From: Psoroptes ovis
Lineage: Eukaryota; Arthropoda; Arachnida; Sarcoptiformes; Psoroptidae
DNA: 64,000 nucleotides
Direction of reading: 5' to 3'
Assembly: GCA_002943765.1 (NCBI GenBank)
Contig: PQWQ01000007.1
Coordinates: 560,501 to 624,500 of the forward strand
Part shown: piece after piece, positions 46,111-58,076 of the stretch
How the letters are laid out: each line of letters begins with the position of its first letter
Numbering within the stretch: position 1 is the first letter of the stretch
The notes under the pieces: model-generated
Seen by the model: only the letters and a program-made list of their open reading frames with translations
Databases searched by the model: none
Told to the model about the DNA's origin: nothing
Program-made: the position numbers and the translations under genes

Positions 46111-48615
46111 TTTTGAATTTTGAAATCTTCGTTTGACAACTAATTGAAAACCTAATTATATAAAAAAATAACAATTAATATTTGAAAGCCAAAAAAATGT
46201 CAACAAAAAAAAAATTACTTTAAGACAATCACAATGAACAGAAATTAAATGAAGTATTTTAGCTGGATGAAAAAAAATTATGAAAAAATGCTGAAATGAT
46301 GAAAAATTCAAAAAATAATAATTTAAATATGGCAAAAATTTTTTGGTATCGAAAAAACCAAATAAATTATGGTCGAATATACCCAAATCAATCAAATAAG
46401 TAATAATGTGCTTCGATCAAATGCTCATCGAACAAATTATCATTTATGGTGGAGAAGAAGAGACAAACAAACAAACAAACAACGATCTGATAATATTTGT
46501 GCATTTGACATATTTGAACGATCATAATCACAAATAATGCGTAAGTATATAATAATCGTTGATAACAGGCATATAGATAATGACACAATACACACATATT
46601 AATTATGATTATCAATTAATTGATTAGATTTCCACTGAAAATAAATAGATTTTGTCGTATATATTAGGTTCATTTCCATTCCAAGTACATAAATATTTAT
46701 CAAATATTTATGATTATTTTTGCTTGCTGTTAATATTGATTGGTTTTCTCCGATGGTTTTCCACCATCCAATCCAATAAATACCATCGAAGCCCTAAAAT
46801 GATAACGTATTTGATCAAATTGATTGATTGATTAACATTACTAATATCCTTTGATTAAAAGAAAAAAAACAAAAATATTCAATTTAACTTTGTATTTTAC
46901 CGTTATTATCATTTATTTTGATTATTTTGCGAAGCAATCATTCATTTGATCAAAATAATAATATCATATTTCAATTTTGATAAAAATTTGAAAATATTTG
47001 ATATCATTGGGTATCAATTTTCATATTAAATTTCAAAATATTTTGGGTACATTCATTTTTGATAATGACAAAATGGGTTCGTTCGTGTGTGTGAAAATAA
47101 TTGGAAAACACTTTCTGATACTTTTTGATTAATCAATCAAATCAATGAAATCAATCATAAATAAATCATAATCATTTTGCGTAAACAAATGGCTTGAATA
47201 TAATTGCCACAAATTGAATAATTGAACTCTTTCAAAATCATAATTAATCACATTTTGTTTGCATTAAAACAATTGAAAACAATCACACAAATCAAATAAT
47301 GATGATAACAATCGATGACATTTTCATTTTCAAAAATCTTCTCTTCATTTAAAACAAATAAATGTCATTGAACATTTAAAATTCAATTGTTTTATTTGAT
47401 GATGGTGGTGGAATGTAACAATTGTTTGTTTGTCGTTTGTTCATGACCATTTAATTGTTCACTGATGATGACCATGATGATAATTTAATGATAATGTAGC
47501 ATTGATGAAATTATTTTTGAAACAATTGAATTTGTAAAATTTTTGACAATTGTCAAAATGATAATTTATTCATTGTTTTCTTTCGCCGATTGTAGGTGTG
47601 ATCGCGTATATGTATTTGTATTCAAATTTCAAATTATTTATTCATTTTTGCTGATTCATTAATCAATGGTCGACACACAAGCATTGAATATGAATAATCT
47701 TTGAATTTAAATTCAAATTTGAGAGCGGAACATTTGAAAATTTAAAAATTTGAATTTGTCCACATCATTTTTGACCATTGACCACTGGTCATGTTGAAAA
47801 ATGATTGATCATTGAAAATCTGTGAAGAAGATTTTTTTTTGCGAAAAAACAAAATTTGTTACAAATCAAATATTGTGAAAGGGATGGAAAATCATTTTTT
47901 CATAAATTTACTTTGGTGAACTTGAAATTTTTCAAAATTTCAAAATTGCAAAATCCATTGTGTCCAACAGTTGAATAATGGAAAATGTTCAAAGAGAAAT
48001 CGGCTTCATGGCTCCAAACAAAATGCTCCCCGAACAAATGACATTAAGTCTATTTGAAATTAACATTGTTTACATAATCTATTTGATCGTTGGAGAGAAA
48101 ATATGGCTGGCAAACGACCAAGAAATGACTGAAAAATGAATTTCAAACTTAAATTTGAACACACAAATCAATTGTTGTTTGAAATTGAATGAAAAATTCA
48201 ATTGTGTCTCTGTCAATGGTTGCCACAATTGAATTGAATTGAATTTGTTTGAAAATTCAAATTTTTAAACATTTATTCAAACATTCATTTATTTACTTTT
48301 GATTATTTATTCATTGTTGTTGATTTGATCATTGTTATTTGATTCAAAAATTTCTGTTTCACACATAATAATTTTTGAGTTGATCGATTTTTTCTTTGAT
48401 TCGAAAAATATTTGAAATTGAAAGCATTCATTCAATTTCAAATCATTCATCAATCAAATGTGATTCACACAGTGTGATTTACTCGATTATTGTAAGGATT
48501 TTTCGAAGATTTGAATTATTTGAATTAAGAAATTTGGCTAAGCTTTCGCAGCGATAATAACAACTTCCTTGTACTAATCATCATTGAAATTTGAAAATTT
48601 CCATCAAACATTGTT
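46111..48615. other. 2.5-kb intergenic region
   Basis: AT-rich DNA with AAACAAACAAACAAACAAAC near 46469. A 53-codon open frame at 47978-48139 is GC-richer than its surroundings (see finding). No recognised gene or RNA. Confidence 0.45.
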
Positions 48616-49074
48616 ATGGCCATCGCGAACAATGAATACATTGTTCAAATCCCTAAATGTCAACGACAACAGCCATCATCTTCAATATCGTGTTCATCAT
48701 CAATGATTATTATGATAACATCAATGATTTTGATGATGATTATCACTATTCAAATCAACATTGAACAAGTGAATGGATGTTATTGTAGTGGTGAACAATC
48801 AGCTGGTCATTATTGTGGTAGTGAATTAATTGATTGTGAACAAAATGATATCGTTTATGAATGTGATCAAGATGATGATGGTGGCGATAACAATAATGGA
48901 CGAAGATCATCATCAAGATTTCAAATTGAACATCGACGACGACGACAACGACGACCAGTCAAACGGCAAGTTGCCGATTGTCGTCAAACAAGTTGTATAC
49001 GTTCAACCAGTAAAGATTGGGCATCTTGTTGGCAAAAGCTTTCGACATCGATCGTTGTTATGCCAAATAAATAA
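48616..49074 (+). CDS. secreted cysteine-rich protein, 152 residues
   Basis: Single open frame from ATG 48616 to TAA 49072-49074. A polar, Ser-rich N-terminal extension (about 28 residues) precedes a long hydrophobic segment 'MIIMITSMILMMIITIQI', read as a signal peptide or anchor. After it come CYC, YCGSELIDC and VYEC, an acidic Asp/Gly/Asn stretch, a very basic cluster (HRRRRQRRPVKRQ) that could be a processing site, and a C-terminal DCRQTSC...WASCW. In total nine Cys lie outside the leader, so disulfides are expected. I do not recognise the family firmly; small Cys-rich secreted proteins with a C-x-C...YCG...C...C order occur in arachnids. Function unknown. It converges with the minus-strand gene at 49158, stop codons 83 bp apart. 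Confidence 0.65.
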   Translation: MAIANNEYIVQIPKCQRQQPSSSISCSSSMIIMITSMILMMIITIQINIEQVNGCYCSGEQSAGHYCGSELIDCEQNDIVYECDQDDDGGDNNNGRRSSSRFQIEHRRRRQRRPVKRQVADCRQTSCIRSTSKDWASCWQKLSTSIVVMPNK

Positions 49075-49157
49075 TGGAAATTCATTTAATTCATCGGTTC
49101 ATTCATAATTTATTTGTAAATTTTGTCGAAAAAGAAAAATTCAAATTCATAGAAGTC

Positions 49158-50474
49158 TTAGAAAAATAACCTTAATTTCATGAATGCTCTTCGTATTTTA
49201 CTTTTTTTTCTACTGTCATTGATTTTCCGTTTAAATTTATTATTATCATTTGAATGGTCATTTGAAGTGTAATCTTCACCATAATCATCCACATCATCAT
49301 CATCATCGTCATTGATTTCTTCAATACGATCCAAATCATCGCCATGTTCAATATTTACGTGTTTATTATTATTTGATGATTTATTATTATTTATACTATT
49401 ACTATGGTTATTTACAATTGAATTACTCTTATTATCATTAACTTTAGCTTGTTGATTGGACAAATTTGTTGATTTTGTTTTCATAAATATATTTTTTACA
49501 CGATTCATTTTAATTAAATCATTGATCAATGTATTTGGTTGTTTGCTATTACTGCTATTATTATTGACATTATCATTCGTTTTAATATTATTAATTTCAA
49601 TTTTAACCTTTTTCTCATTTGATTGTTGTGTTGATTGTTGCTGTTTTTTCAAAGGTTCATTATTTGAAGTTTTAACAAGGTTATCTTCTGATTGTTCCTG
49701 TGTGTCGAATTTCAATCAATTAATTGTATTGAATTGGAATCAATTCAAACTAAACTATAACTAATCAACTTACATCCTCTTCAGGTATTGTTTCAGTGAT
49801 CAGATTTCTATGTATTTCATTTTTATTTATCGTTGTTGTTGATGCTATCAATGGTTTTGGCTGTTGAATGACAATTAATGATTTTAAAAATTTCAGCAAT
49901 GAATTCAACGTACCATTGTTTCATTAATCATCTTTTTTGATGTGGATGATGATGTTTTATCATCGCCGATCAACGTATCATTCACCGGTTTCCTTGCATT
50001 CCAATTAATGCCACGTTTAATCCATTTACGCCATAATTCAACACTTGTTTTACAACGGATACCAAAATTTCTACCTTTTTGCCGTATCTTAATGAACATT
50101 GATCTTGATCGAAGCGATGGTATTCGCATATGTCCATGACTATTACGTCTAATACGTCTATTGCTATCGGTGTTGAATTTTGATCGATAATTATTCTTAT
50201 TTTTACTTATATCACTGCTATTATCACCATTGATCTCAATATCTTTATGGCGAAATTTGGATGATTGTTTTATATTTTTGACATGGAATTTATTTCCATT
50301 TGATAATGATGATTTTATCGATGATTGTTGTGTGGCCATCGATGATGATGAACGACATGGTCGATGAATCTTATGATGACTACTACTACTGGTCGATGTT
50401 TTTGTTTTATCATATTTAATGAATGATTTTGATTTATTTTCATTTTCATCATTGAATGGTAATATTTTTGACAT
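49158..50474 (-). CDS. unrecognised basic low-complexity protein, 395 residues
   Basis: Three exons: 50474-49914, 49860-49774, 49697-49158; all junctions in phase 0, GT-AG introns of 53 and 76 bp. The protein is rich in Ser, Asn, Lys and Arg. Residues about 1-110 are Ser/Lys-rich, and a denser, possibly folded segment at about 110-165 reads 'SRSMFIKIRQKGRNFGIRCK' and 'SVELWRKWIKRGINWNARKP'. The second half is Asn/Ser/Lys-rich with an acidic patch (DRIEEINDDDDDDVDDYGED) and a basic C-terminus (KKSKIRRAFMKLRLFF). No signal peptide or membrane helix. The basic patches suggest a nuclear or RNA/DNA-associated protein, but this is only inference. The consistent exon phases argue it is a real gene. 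Confidence 0.62.
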
Positions 50475-51334
50475 TTAATTCTTTTTTTTTTTTTTTTTTT
50501 GATAATTAAGTAAAATAATGGTGGCCGAAAAAAAAATCACAGAATATTTTTTTACGAATTAAACAACAAGAATAAAATTTATTTGAAAAAATCTGTAGAA
50601 ATTTTCATGAATGAAAATGACCAAGAAAAAAAAATAATTCATTTGATTTGAAATATTCGGAAACGTATCATTATCAATAATTCATTATGAAAATGAAATA
50701 AAATAAATTTTTCATTGCTCCATCAATACATTTTATTCATATTTCACCAAAGGTAATGTACATTTTTTTTGGAAATTTCAAAAAAAAAAAAAAAAAAAAA
50801 AAATTCATATTTAGTGACTGAAGTCAACGAGATTCAAATGAATTTTGAAAACCAAAAAAAACAGCTTGAAACGTCTTTGAATTCTTCGGGAAATTCTCGC
50901 ATTTGCATATTCACTGAATCAAATTCAAAAGCTTAATTCAAATAATAAAATACAATAAAATATCCATTTAAAATATGTGGTCTGTACACACACACACACT
51001 TATATAATATTTGTCACGATTCAATATTAAATGATAATAATATTTAATTTATTATTTCATAATTTTCTATATATCTTGAAAACAACGGCAAGTATCAATC
51101 ATAATACGAATCATCATTTGATCCCTTTTCATTTCATTTCTTTGGTCTATTGTTTAATTTCAAATAAAAGTAAAATCTATTGGTCATCATCATCATCATC
51201 ATTATCAAATGGACACAAGAAATATCCCAGTGACGATAATCAAATAGAAATGAAAAGAAATAAATATTTATTGTACCAATTTTTTGACATTTACAAGGAC
51301 AAATTTTGAATTGAATTGAAATTGAATGCATTTT

Positions 51335-51373
<39 letters not shown>

Positions 51374-51943
51374 TCATAGCCACTAATCATAATTTATCAT
51401 GGATTTCAAATCAACACTGAAAGAGAAAACAAAATGAAATTATCTAGAAAAATGAAATTATGGAGACATTATACGCTTGAATATGCATTATATTCATGTG
51501 TGTTCATCTATATGGACTGGAATTCAGGTTATCCACGAATTATATTTGTTCCACGACTAAATGCTGATTATTATTATTATCCATTTGTTAATTCTATTAT
51601 TTATTATAAAATATTTCCACACATTTTTTTCTCATTCTTTTCTGCACAGATAATAATCAGTTAAATATTAAGCGAGAGACAGAGAGAGAAATATGAAATA
51701 TCGTTGGGCCATATGGAATTGTTGTTCATATTAATTCAATATACTTCATTTCAGACATTCGTAATAAAGGATTATGATAATCATATATGATGAACACCTA
51801 CATAAACACATGTGTTGTTGAAATAATTATTCAACAATTCTTTTCTACTAAATAATTCCTGATAAAATATATTTTCACAATAAATTCAACCATAGTAACC
51901 AATTGATTGTATGTGCTTCGGTTTGTTCTGACATACTATTCAG
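50475..51943. other. intergenic with homopolymer and dinucleotide tracts
   Basis: Poly-T (about 50481-50500), poly-A (about 50780-50802) and (CA)n at about 51339-51371. Short reading frames around 51031-51664 show no domain or splice support. Confidence 0.55.
51339..51371. repeat. (CA)n microsatellite
   Basis: About 16 uninterrupted CA units following TTTTCACG. Confidence 0.9.
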
Positions 51944-53972
51944 ACTCTACATCGTCAAAATTTTTAAAAAAATCGAAAAAATCTAAGACTATCTATCGAC
52001 AAAATTTTTCAAAAAATCGAAAAAATCTAAGACTATTATACGTGGAAATTTTTGAATTTTTCGAAAAAATCTAAGGCTAACCATCGTCAAAATTTTTCAA
52101 AAAATCGAAAAAATCTAAGGCTATCTATCGAGAAAATTTTTCAAAAAATCGAAAAAATCTAAGGCTATCTATCGACAAAATTTTTCAAAAAATCGAAAAA
52201 ATCTAAGGCTATCTATCGACAAAATTTTTCAAAAAATCGAAAAAATCTAAGGCTAACCATCGTCAAAATTTTTCAAAAAATCGAAAAAATCTAAGGCTAA
52301 CCATCGTCAAAATTTTTCAAAAAATCGAAAAAATCTAAGGCTATCTATCGACAAAATTTTTCAAAAAATCGAAAAAATCTAAGGCTATCCATCGACAAAA
52401 TTTTTGAATTTTTCGAAAAAATCTAAGGCTATCTATCGACAAAATTTTTCAAAAAATCGAAAAAATCTAAGGCTAACCATCGTCAAAATTTTTCAAAAAA
52501 TCGAAAAAATCTAAGGCTAACCATCGTCAAAATTTTTCAAAAAATCGAAAAAATCTAAGGCTATCTATCGACAAAATTTTTCAAAAAATCGAAAAAATCT
52601 AAGGCTATCCATCGACAAAATTTTTGAATTTTTCGAAAAAATCTAAGGCTATCTATCGACAAAATTTTTCAAAAAATCGAAAAAATCTAAGGCTATCTAT
52701 CGATAAAATTTTTCAAAAAATCGAAAAAATCTAAGGCTATCTATCGACAAAATTTTTCAAAAAATCGAAAAAATCTAAGGCTATCTATCGATAAAATTTT
52801 TCAAAAAATCGAAAAAATCTAAGGCTATCTATCGACAAAATTTTTCAAAAAATCGAAAAAATCTAAGGCTATCCATCGACAAAATTTTTGAATTTTTCGA
52901 AAAAATCTAAGGCTATCTATCGACAAAATTTTTCAAAAAATCGAAAAAATCTAAGGCTATCTATCGATAAAATTTTTCAAAAAATCGAAAAAATCTAAGG
53001 CTATCCATCGACAAAATTTTTGAATTTTTCGAAAAAATCTAAGGCTATCTATCGACAAAATTTTTCAAAAAATCGAAAAAATCTAAGGCTATCTATCGAT
53101 AAAATTTTTCAAAAAATCGAAAAAATCTAAGGCTATCTATCGACAAAATTTTTCAAAAAATCGAAAAAATCTAAGGCTATCTATCGATAAAATTTTTCAA
53201 AAAATCGAAAAAATCTAAGGCTATCCATCGACAAAATTTTTGAATTTTTCGAAAAAATCTAAGGCTAACCATCGTCAAAATTTTTGAATTTTTCGAAAAA
53301 ATCTAAGGCTATCTATCGATAAAATTTTTCAAAAAATCGAAAAAATCTAAGGCTATCCATCGACAAAATTTTTGAATTTTTCGAAAAAATCTAAGGCTAT
53401 CTATCGACAAAATTTTTCAAAAAATCGAAAAAATCTAAGGCTATCTATCGATAAAATTTTTCAAAAAATCGAAAAAATCTAAGGCTATCTATCGACAAAA
53501 TTTTTCAAAAAATCGAAAAAATCTAAGGCTATCCATCGACAAAATTTTTGAATTTTTCGAAAAAATCTAAGGCTATCTATCGACAAAATTTTTCAAAAAA
53601 TCGAAAAAATCTAAGGCTATCTATCGATAAAATTTTTCAAAAAATCGAAAAAATCTAAGGCTATCTATCGACAAAATTTTTCAAAAAATCGAAAAAATCT
53701 AAGGCTATCTATCGATAAAATTTTTCAAAAAATCGAAAAAATCTAAGGCTATCTATCGACAAAATTTTTCAAAAAATCGAAAAAATCTAAGGCTATCTAT
53801 CGACAAAATTTTTCAAAAAATCGAAAAAATCTAAGGCTATCCATCGACAAAATTTTTGAATTTTTCGAAAAAATCTAAGGCTAACCATCGTCAAAATTTT
53901 TGAATTTTTCGAAAAAATCTAAGGCTATCTATCGACAAAATTTTTCAAAAAATCGAAAAAATCTAAGGCTAT
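51944..53972. repeat. 2-kb tandem satellite, 46 units of 44 bp
   Basis: Head-to-tail array of a 44-bp unit. Each starts CTATCTATCGACAAAATTTT or a variant, then a T/A core, ATCGAAAAAATC, and ends TAAGG. I count 46 units. Four main variants recur: CTATCTATCGAC, CTATCTATCGAT, CTAACCATCGTC, and CTATCCATCGAC with the core TTTTTGAATTTTTCG in place of TTTTTCAAAAAATCG. The first three units are the most diverged, as expected at an array edge. 44 is not a multiple of three and no long frame exists, so it is non-coding. The PDIA3-like gene starts 1.1 kb to the right. Confidence 0.95.
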
Positions 53973-55082
53973 AGTATGCGGAATCGAATCGCCGTCTGTC
54001 GATTCAATTTCAAAAAAACTAAATTCAAATTTTCACGTACTACTTTGCACAACAATAGATGGCGTTTCTATCAATGTTTAGACTTGTCAAACTTGTATAT
54101 ATGTGTATATATATTCGCTTATATATCCTTTTAAATATATTCATATATATGTGTATATATATATATTTGAAATATATCAGCATGCTTACATATATGCATG
54201 CATATGTGTGAAAGTATATGAATAAACAGCCATTTAAATCAAACAAACCATCAAAACGAAAATATATTAAGTCTACCGCCATTCATTCATTCATTCATTC
54301 TCGAATGATGTAAATACACGTCAACTTTAAATTTTAAAAAATCAGTAAATAACTCCACCTGCAGTATACTTGGCAGTGTTGAAAATTTTTAGAAAACAAA
54401 AGGCGTGATTACAAACAAATCGTGTATTGTATTGATTGCCGGTGATTGTGCTTAATCAAAAAAATCAAAAAAAAAAATCAAAATCAAATATTTGAAATTA
54501 TCAATTTTGAGAAATTTAAAATTGATTCATCAAAATTAAATCGAACCAATTGAACAGTGCAAACAAACAAACAAAGCCTAAACCAAACAAAAAGCTACTC
54601 GACATCTTTCGAGAAATTTCAAATACAAAGGCATAAAACTGGTGTGCTTTTTCACATTTGTCAATCCATTCACATCTCCATTAAACACACACGTATCAAA
54701 CCATCAAAACTAAATACGTTGGTGTTATTAGTCTGTGGATACGTTTTCATTCGATCATTGGTATGTTTAATCGAATCATTTTTGGTCATGTTTTAATAAA
54801 TCATTTCTTATTTTCATTAGGTTCAAGTCTTACACCTTCTAAGACATTCTTCATTTAGATCTCTTCACTGTCTGGTTTTAGACTGTGTGTACAAGTGTGC
54901 TTTTTGTTTGTGTATACCTGCTGTTTGTTATTTATTGTTGTCGTGGCATTTTATTCTATAATATGTGAGTAATTTATAAGAATTTTTATGATGAGATTAT
55001 AGTTTTTGTAATATTGAATTATTAATCTGTTTCTACTTATTTAAATAGTACATTCATAGCTGTAATAAACCTTTAACCTGTA
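53973..55082. other. upstream region of the PDIA3-like gene
   Basis: Starts with an AGATGGCG motif (54057-54064), then TATA-rich simple sequence (54090-54220) and ATTC repeats (about 54280-54300). A donor-like ATAT|GTGAGT at about 54961-54970 and an acceptor at about 55048 (TTTAAATAG) could bound a 5' UTR intron of the PDI gene. Confidence 0.45.
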
Positions 55083-56627
55083 ATGAAAATGACTGGAAAT
55101 AGATTAAAATATACGTTACTTACATTTATAATTGTCATTGTCACAGCCAATGTGATCAATGCTGCAGATGATGTACTTGATTTGACCAAAGAAGATTTCG
55201 AATCATCCATACAACAACATGATACAATATTGGTAAAATTTTTCGCACCATGGTGTGGCCATTGTAAACGACTAGCACCGGAATATGAAGCTGCCGCTAC
55301 TAAATTGAAAAATAATGATCCACCAATCCCACTGGCTAAAGTTGATTGTACAGCTGATGAAGGTAAAGATGTTTGTAGTAAATATGGTGTCAGTGGTTAT
55401 CCAACATTGAAAATCTTTAAAAATGGTGAATTTTCATCCGAATATAATGGTCCAAGACAAGCTGATGGTATTGTCAAATATATGCGATCCAAAGTTGGTC
55501 CAGCATCAAGATTATTCACGGATCGTAAATCATTGGAATCACAGTTGGATAAGGCTACCGATGTTATTGTTTTGGGTGTGTTTGAAAAAGATGGTTCATC
55601 TGATATGCAAAAATCATTTTTAAAATCAGCTGATAAACTTCGTGAAAATGTTTATTTTGCTCACGTATTCCAAAACGAAGTTGAAGATGTTTACAAAATT
55701 GAGTTATTATCAAAATTGGATGAACAAGTTCGGTTGAATTCGAATAATGTATTGGTTATACGACCGAAAATATCGAAAAATAAATTTGAACCAAATATTG
55801 TTGCATACACTGGCAGTGGTGATATGACCGAATTTATTCGTTCAAATTATCATGGTTTGGTTGGCCATCGTACACAAGAAAATATGGCCGATTTCAATAC
55901 ACCATTGATTGTTGCATTTTATGATGTTGATTATGTTAAAAATCCAAAAGGTACCAATTATTGGCGTAATCGTATTTTGAAAGTTGCTCAAAACTATAAA
56001 GATTCATTGAAATTTGCCGTATCGAATGCTCAACAATTTGCTGGTGAATTGGAAGAATTCGGTGCCGAAGTTCCACGTGATCGTGATGCAACACCAATCA
56101 TAACGGCTCGTAATGAAAAAAATGAAAAATTCAAAATGGAAGAAAAGTTTTCGATTGAAAATCTTGAAAAATTTGTTCAAGATTTCTTGGCTGGAAAATT
56201 GGAACCATTCCTTAAATCAGAACCTTTGCCAGAAAATAATGATGAAGCTGCCGTTAAGACAGCTGTTGCCAAAAACATCCATGATTTGGTCATTAAAAGT
56301 GATAAAGATGTATTGATTGAATTTTATGCACCATGGTGTGGTCATTGTAAAAATCTAGCACCAACATATGAAGAACTTGGCAAAGCAATGAAAGATGAAC
56401 CAAATGTATTGATCGTCAAAATGGATGCAACGGCCAACGATGTTCCGCCTGAATTTACTGTACACGGTTTCCCAACCATTTATTGGTATCCGAAAAATAA
56501 ACAAGCACAAAAATATGAAGGTGGTCGTGATTTGCAAAATTTTATTGATTATATTGCCAAACATGCTACCGAAGAATTAGTCGGTTATGATCGTAAAGGA
56601 CAGAAAAAATCCAAGGATGAATTATAA
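55083..56627 (+). CDS. PDIA3: protein disulfide-isomerase A3 (ERp57-like)
   Basis: Single coding exon, 514 residues (human 505). The signal peptide is about 1-27. Thioredoxin domain a has the active site FFAPWCGHCKR (Cys58, Cys61), domains b and b' follow, and domain a' has FYAPWCGHCKN (Cys419, Cys422). The C-terminus is KDEL, the ER-retention signal. It forms and rearranges disulfides in secreted proteins in the ER lumen. The a-b-b'-a' order, 'AEEGKDVCSKYGVSGYPTLK'-type sequence after the first site (here TADEG) and 'EYNGPRQADGIVKYM' favour ERp57/PDIA3 over PDIA1. The start could be the ATG at 55083 or the one at 55089. Many cuticle and secreted proteins nearby would be clients, but that link is general. 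Confidence 0.96.
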   Translation: MKMTGNRLKYTLLTFIIVIVTANVINAADDVLDLTKEDFESSIQQHDTILVKFFAPWCGHCKRLAPEYEAAATKLKNNDPPIPLAKVDCTADEGKDVCSKYGVSGYPTLKIFKNGEFSSEYNGPRQADGIVKYMRSKVGPASRLFTDRKSLESQLDKATDVIVLGVFEKDGSSDMQKSFLKSADKLRENVYFAHVFQNEVEDVYKIELLSKLDEQVRLNSNNVLVIRPKISKNKFEPNIVAYTGSGDMTEFIRSNYHGLVGHRTQENMADFNTPLIVAFYDVDYVKNPKGTNYWRNRILKVAQNYKDSLKFAVSNAQQFAGELEEFGAEVPRDRDATPIITARNEKNEKFKMEEKFSIENLEKFVQDFLAGKLEPFLKSEPLPENNDEAAVKTAVAKNIHDLVIKSDKDVLIEFYAPWCGHCKNLAPTYEELGKAMKDEPNVLIVKMDATANDVPPEFTVHGFPTIYWYPKNKQAQKYEGGRDLQNFIDYIAKHATEELVGYDRKGQKKSKDEL

Positions 56628-57106
56628 GAACTTTGGAAATCGATTCTTAAGAAACAAATGATTTCTTCTTCTTCATTGAAAATACAATATCTTATTTTAT
56701 CCAATTTTTTTTATATTAAAAATATTACTTTCCATTTGATACATGTTCTATTTTCCATAAAATCTTTCCAACAATTTTCTTAAGAAAATTTTAAAAAAAC
56801 ATTTATTTTTAGTGCCTCGAGTCCAATGGTTGATTGGTTCAGCGAAAAACAATGAATACAACGAATTACACAATGAATATCTCAATCCATTGATCTAATA
56901 AATTGAAAATGAATGAATTGAATAAAAGCATTTCTTTGTAAATTTTGAATTTTTCAAATTTTTTAAGATAAAAAATAATTAAATGATTTGAAATTTAAAA
57001 AAAAAAATTTTGAATTTTCATTGCGTACATATGTCTATGAACAGCTCAATTTTTGAATTCACATGGTTTTGTTTTGATTTTTTTTTGAAAGTTTTTTCGG
57101 CCCAAA
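56628..57106. other. spacer between PDIA3-like and NUFIP1-like genes
   Basis: 479 bp; contains polyadenylation-type AATAAA sequences (for example near 56931) and the promoter region of the next gene. Nothing else was seen. Confidence 0.55.
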
Positions 57107-57982
57107 ATGTTGCCCGTACCGAATTTCGTTAAACCTGATCAACAATTGAATAGAGATGATCAGTCTCCTTATAGAAATGTTTCTAATCATCGTCCTAATG
57201 CCTTCCCAAGGAATTCGTTCCGAAATAATCGATTACCTCCCAACAAATTTCACCAGCAAATGATACAATGTGATTATGATGATTGCCGTTTTCGATCAGC
57301 GAACATGGATGAAATGATGGTACATAAGAAAATTAATCATTTTCAACTGTGTAATCGTTTTAGTAATGATTTCTTGATGGATTCACCTGATGAAATATCG
57401 AAATGGCGTGCTGAACGTCGATCGAAATATCCACGTTTATCTAATGTGACGAATGGTACTACTGATGATGATCGACAAGTCAAACAAAGCAATACAGATA
57501 ATAATAATCGAAATAGACGATTCCATCATCCTTATCATAATTCAAAATACAAGTCAAATTATCATAAAAATAATGATTATTCCCATAAACGAAAAGCCAA
57601 TTATTCATCTCCTAAACCGATACCCAAGTCACAATCACCAAAATCAGATGAAAAAAAATCCGAATCAATATCATCATTGAATCTTATATCAGGTTATGGA
57701 AGCGATAGTTCAGATGAAAATTCTGACAATGGAGAAGAACATGGACAATCATCTGTGATCATATCATCAATCATCGATGAATTATTGGATAAATTGGAGA
57801 AAAATCTCGTCAAAAATAAAAAACGACCAAAAATTGCACCTAAACCACATCAAATACGAATGCAATATACAAATTTAAATTTATTTCAAAAATTAATGCT
57901 ACAAGATGTACGAAAAATCAAAACAAAGCTGTTGCAAACGTTGAAATTCATAGCCGATCACCAATATTTGCAATCAAATTAA
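57107..57982 (+). CDS. NUFIP1: NUFIP1-like zinc-finger protein
   Basis: Single exon, 291 residues. A C2HH zinc finger 'CDYDDCRFRSANMDEMMVHK' (about 55-78) is followed by the family signature 'SPDEISKWRAERRSKYPRL' (about 92-112), which matches the conserved eeI-kW-eeRk-nyPt segment of NUFIP1. The middle is Asn/Lys/His/Ser-rich and disordered; the C-terminal third is helical and basic ('IIDELLDKLEKNL', 'QKLMLQDVRKIKTKLLQTL'). NUFIP1 with the R2TP chaperone assembles box C/D snoRNPs and binds RNA; human NUFIP1 also acts in ribophagy. The protein is shorter than human NUFIP1 (495). It lies 94 bp upstream of the next gene on the same strand. Confidence 0.8.
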   Translation: MLPVPNFVKPDQQLNRDDQSPYRNVSNHRPNAFPRNSFRNNRLPPNKFHQQMIQCDYDDCRFRSANMDEMMVHKKINHFQLCNRFSNDFLMDSPDEISKWRAERRSKYPRLSNVTNGTTDDDRQVKQSNTDNNNRNRRFHHPYHNSKYKSNYHKNNDYSHKRKANYSSPKPIPKSQSPKSDEKKSESISSLNLISGYGSDSSDENSDNGEEHGQSSVIISSIIDELLDKLEKNLVKNKKRPKIAPKPHQIRMQYTNLNLFQKLMLQDVRKIKTKLLQTLKFIADHQYLQSN

Positions 57983-58076
57983 TTTAAAATTTATTTAGAA
58001 CTTTGTGTACATATAAAAGCCTTTGATTTGAGTCTTAAACCTTTGAATTTCAGTTGAAATAAAAAAATTGAATAAA

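Noticed and set aside
46156..46615. two minus-strand frames upstream of SDR copy 2
   Set aside because: Phe/Ile-rich random-looking translations with no splice signals; likely 5' flank of the SDR gene.
51434..51664. 76-codon plus-strand frame near the satellite
   Set aside because: No domain, no signal peptide, no neighbouring exon; Tyr/Ile-rich because of TATTAT repeats.
51944..53972. CRISPR array
   Set aside because: The units are contiguous 44-bp repeats without unique spacers, in a eukaryotic genome; it is a satellite.
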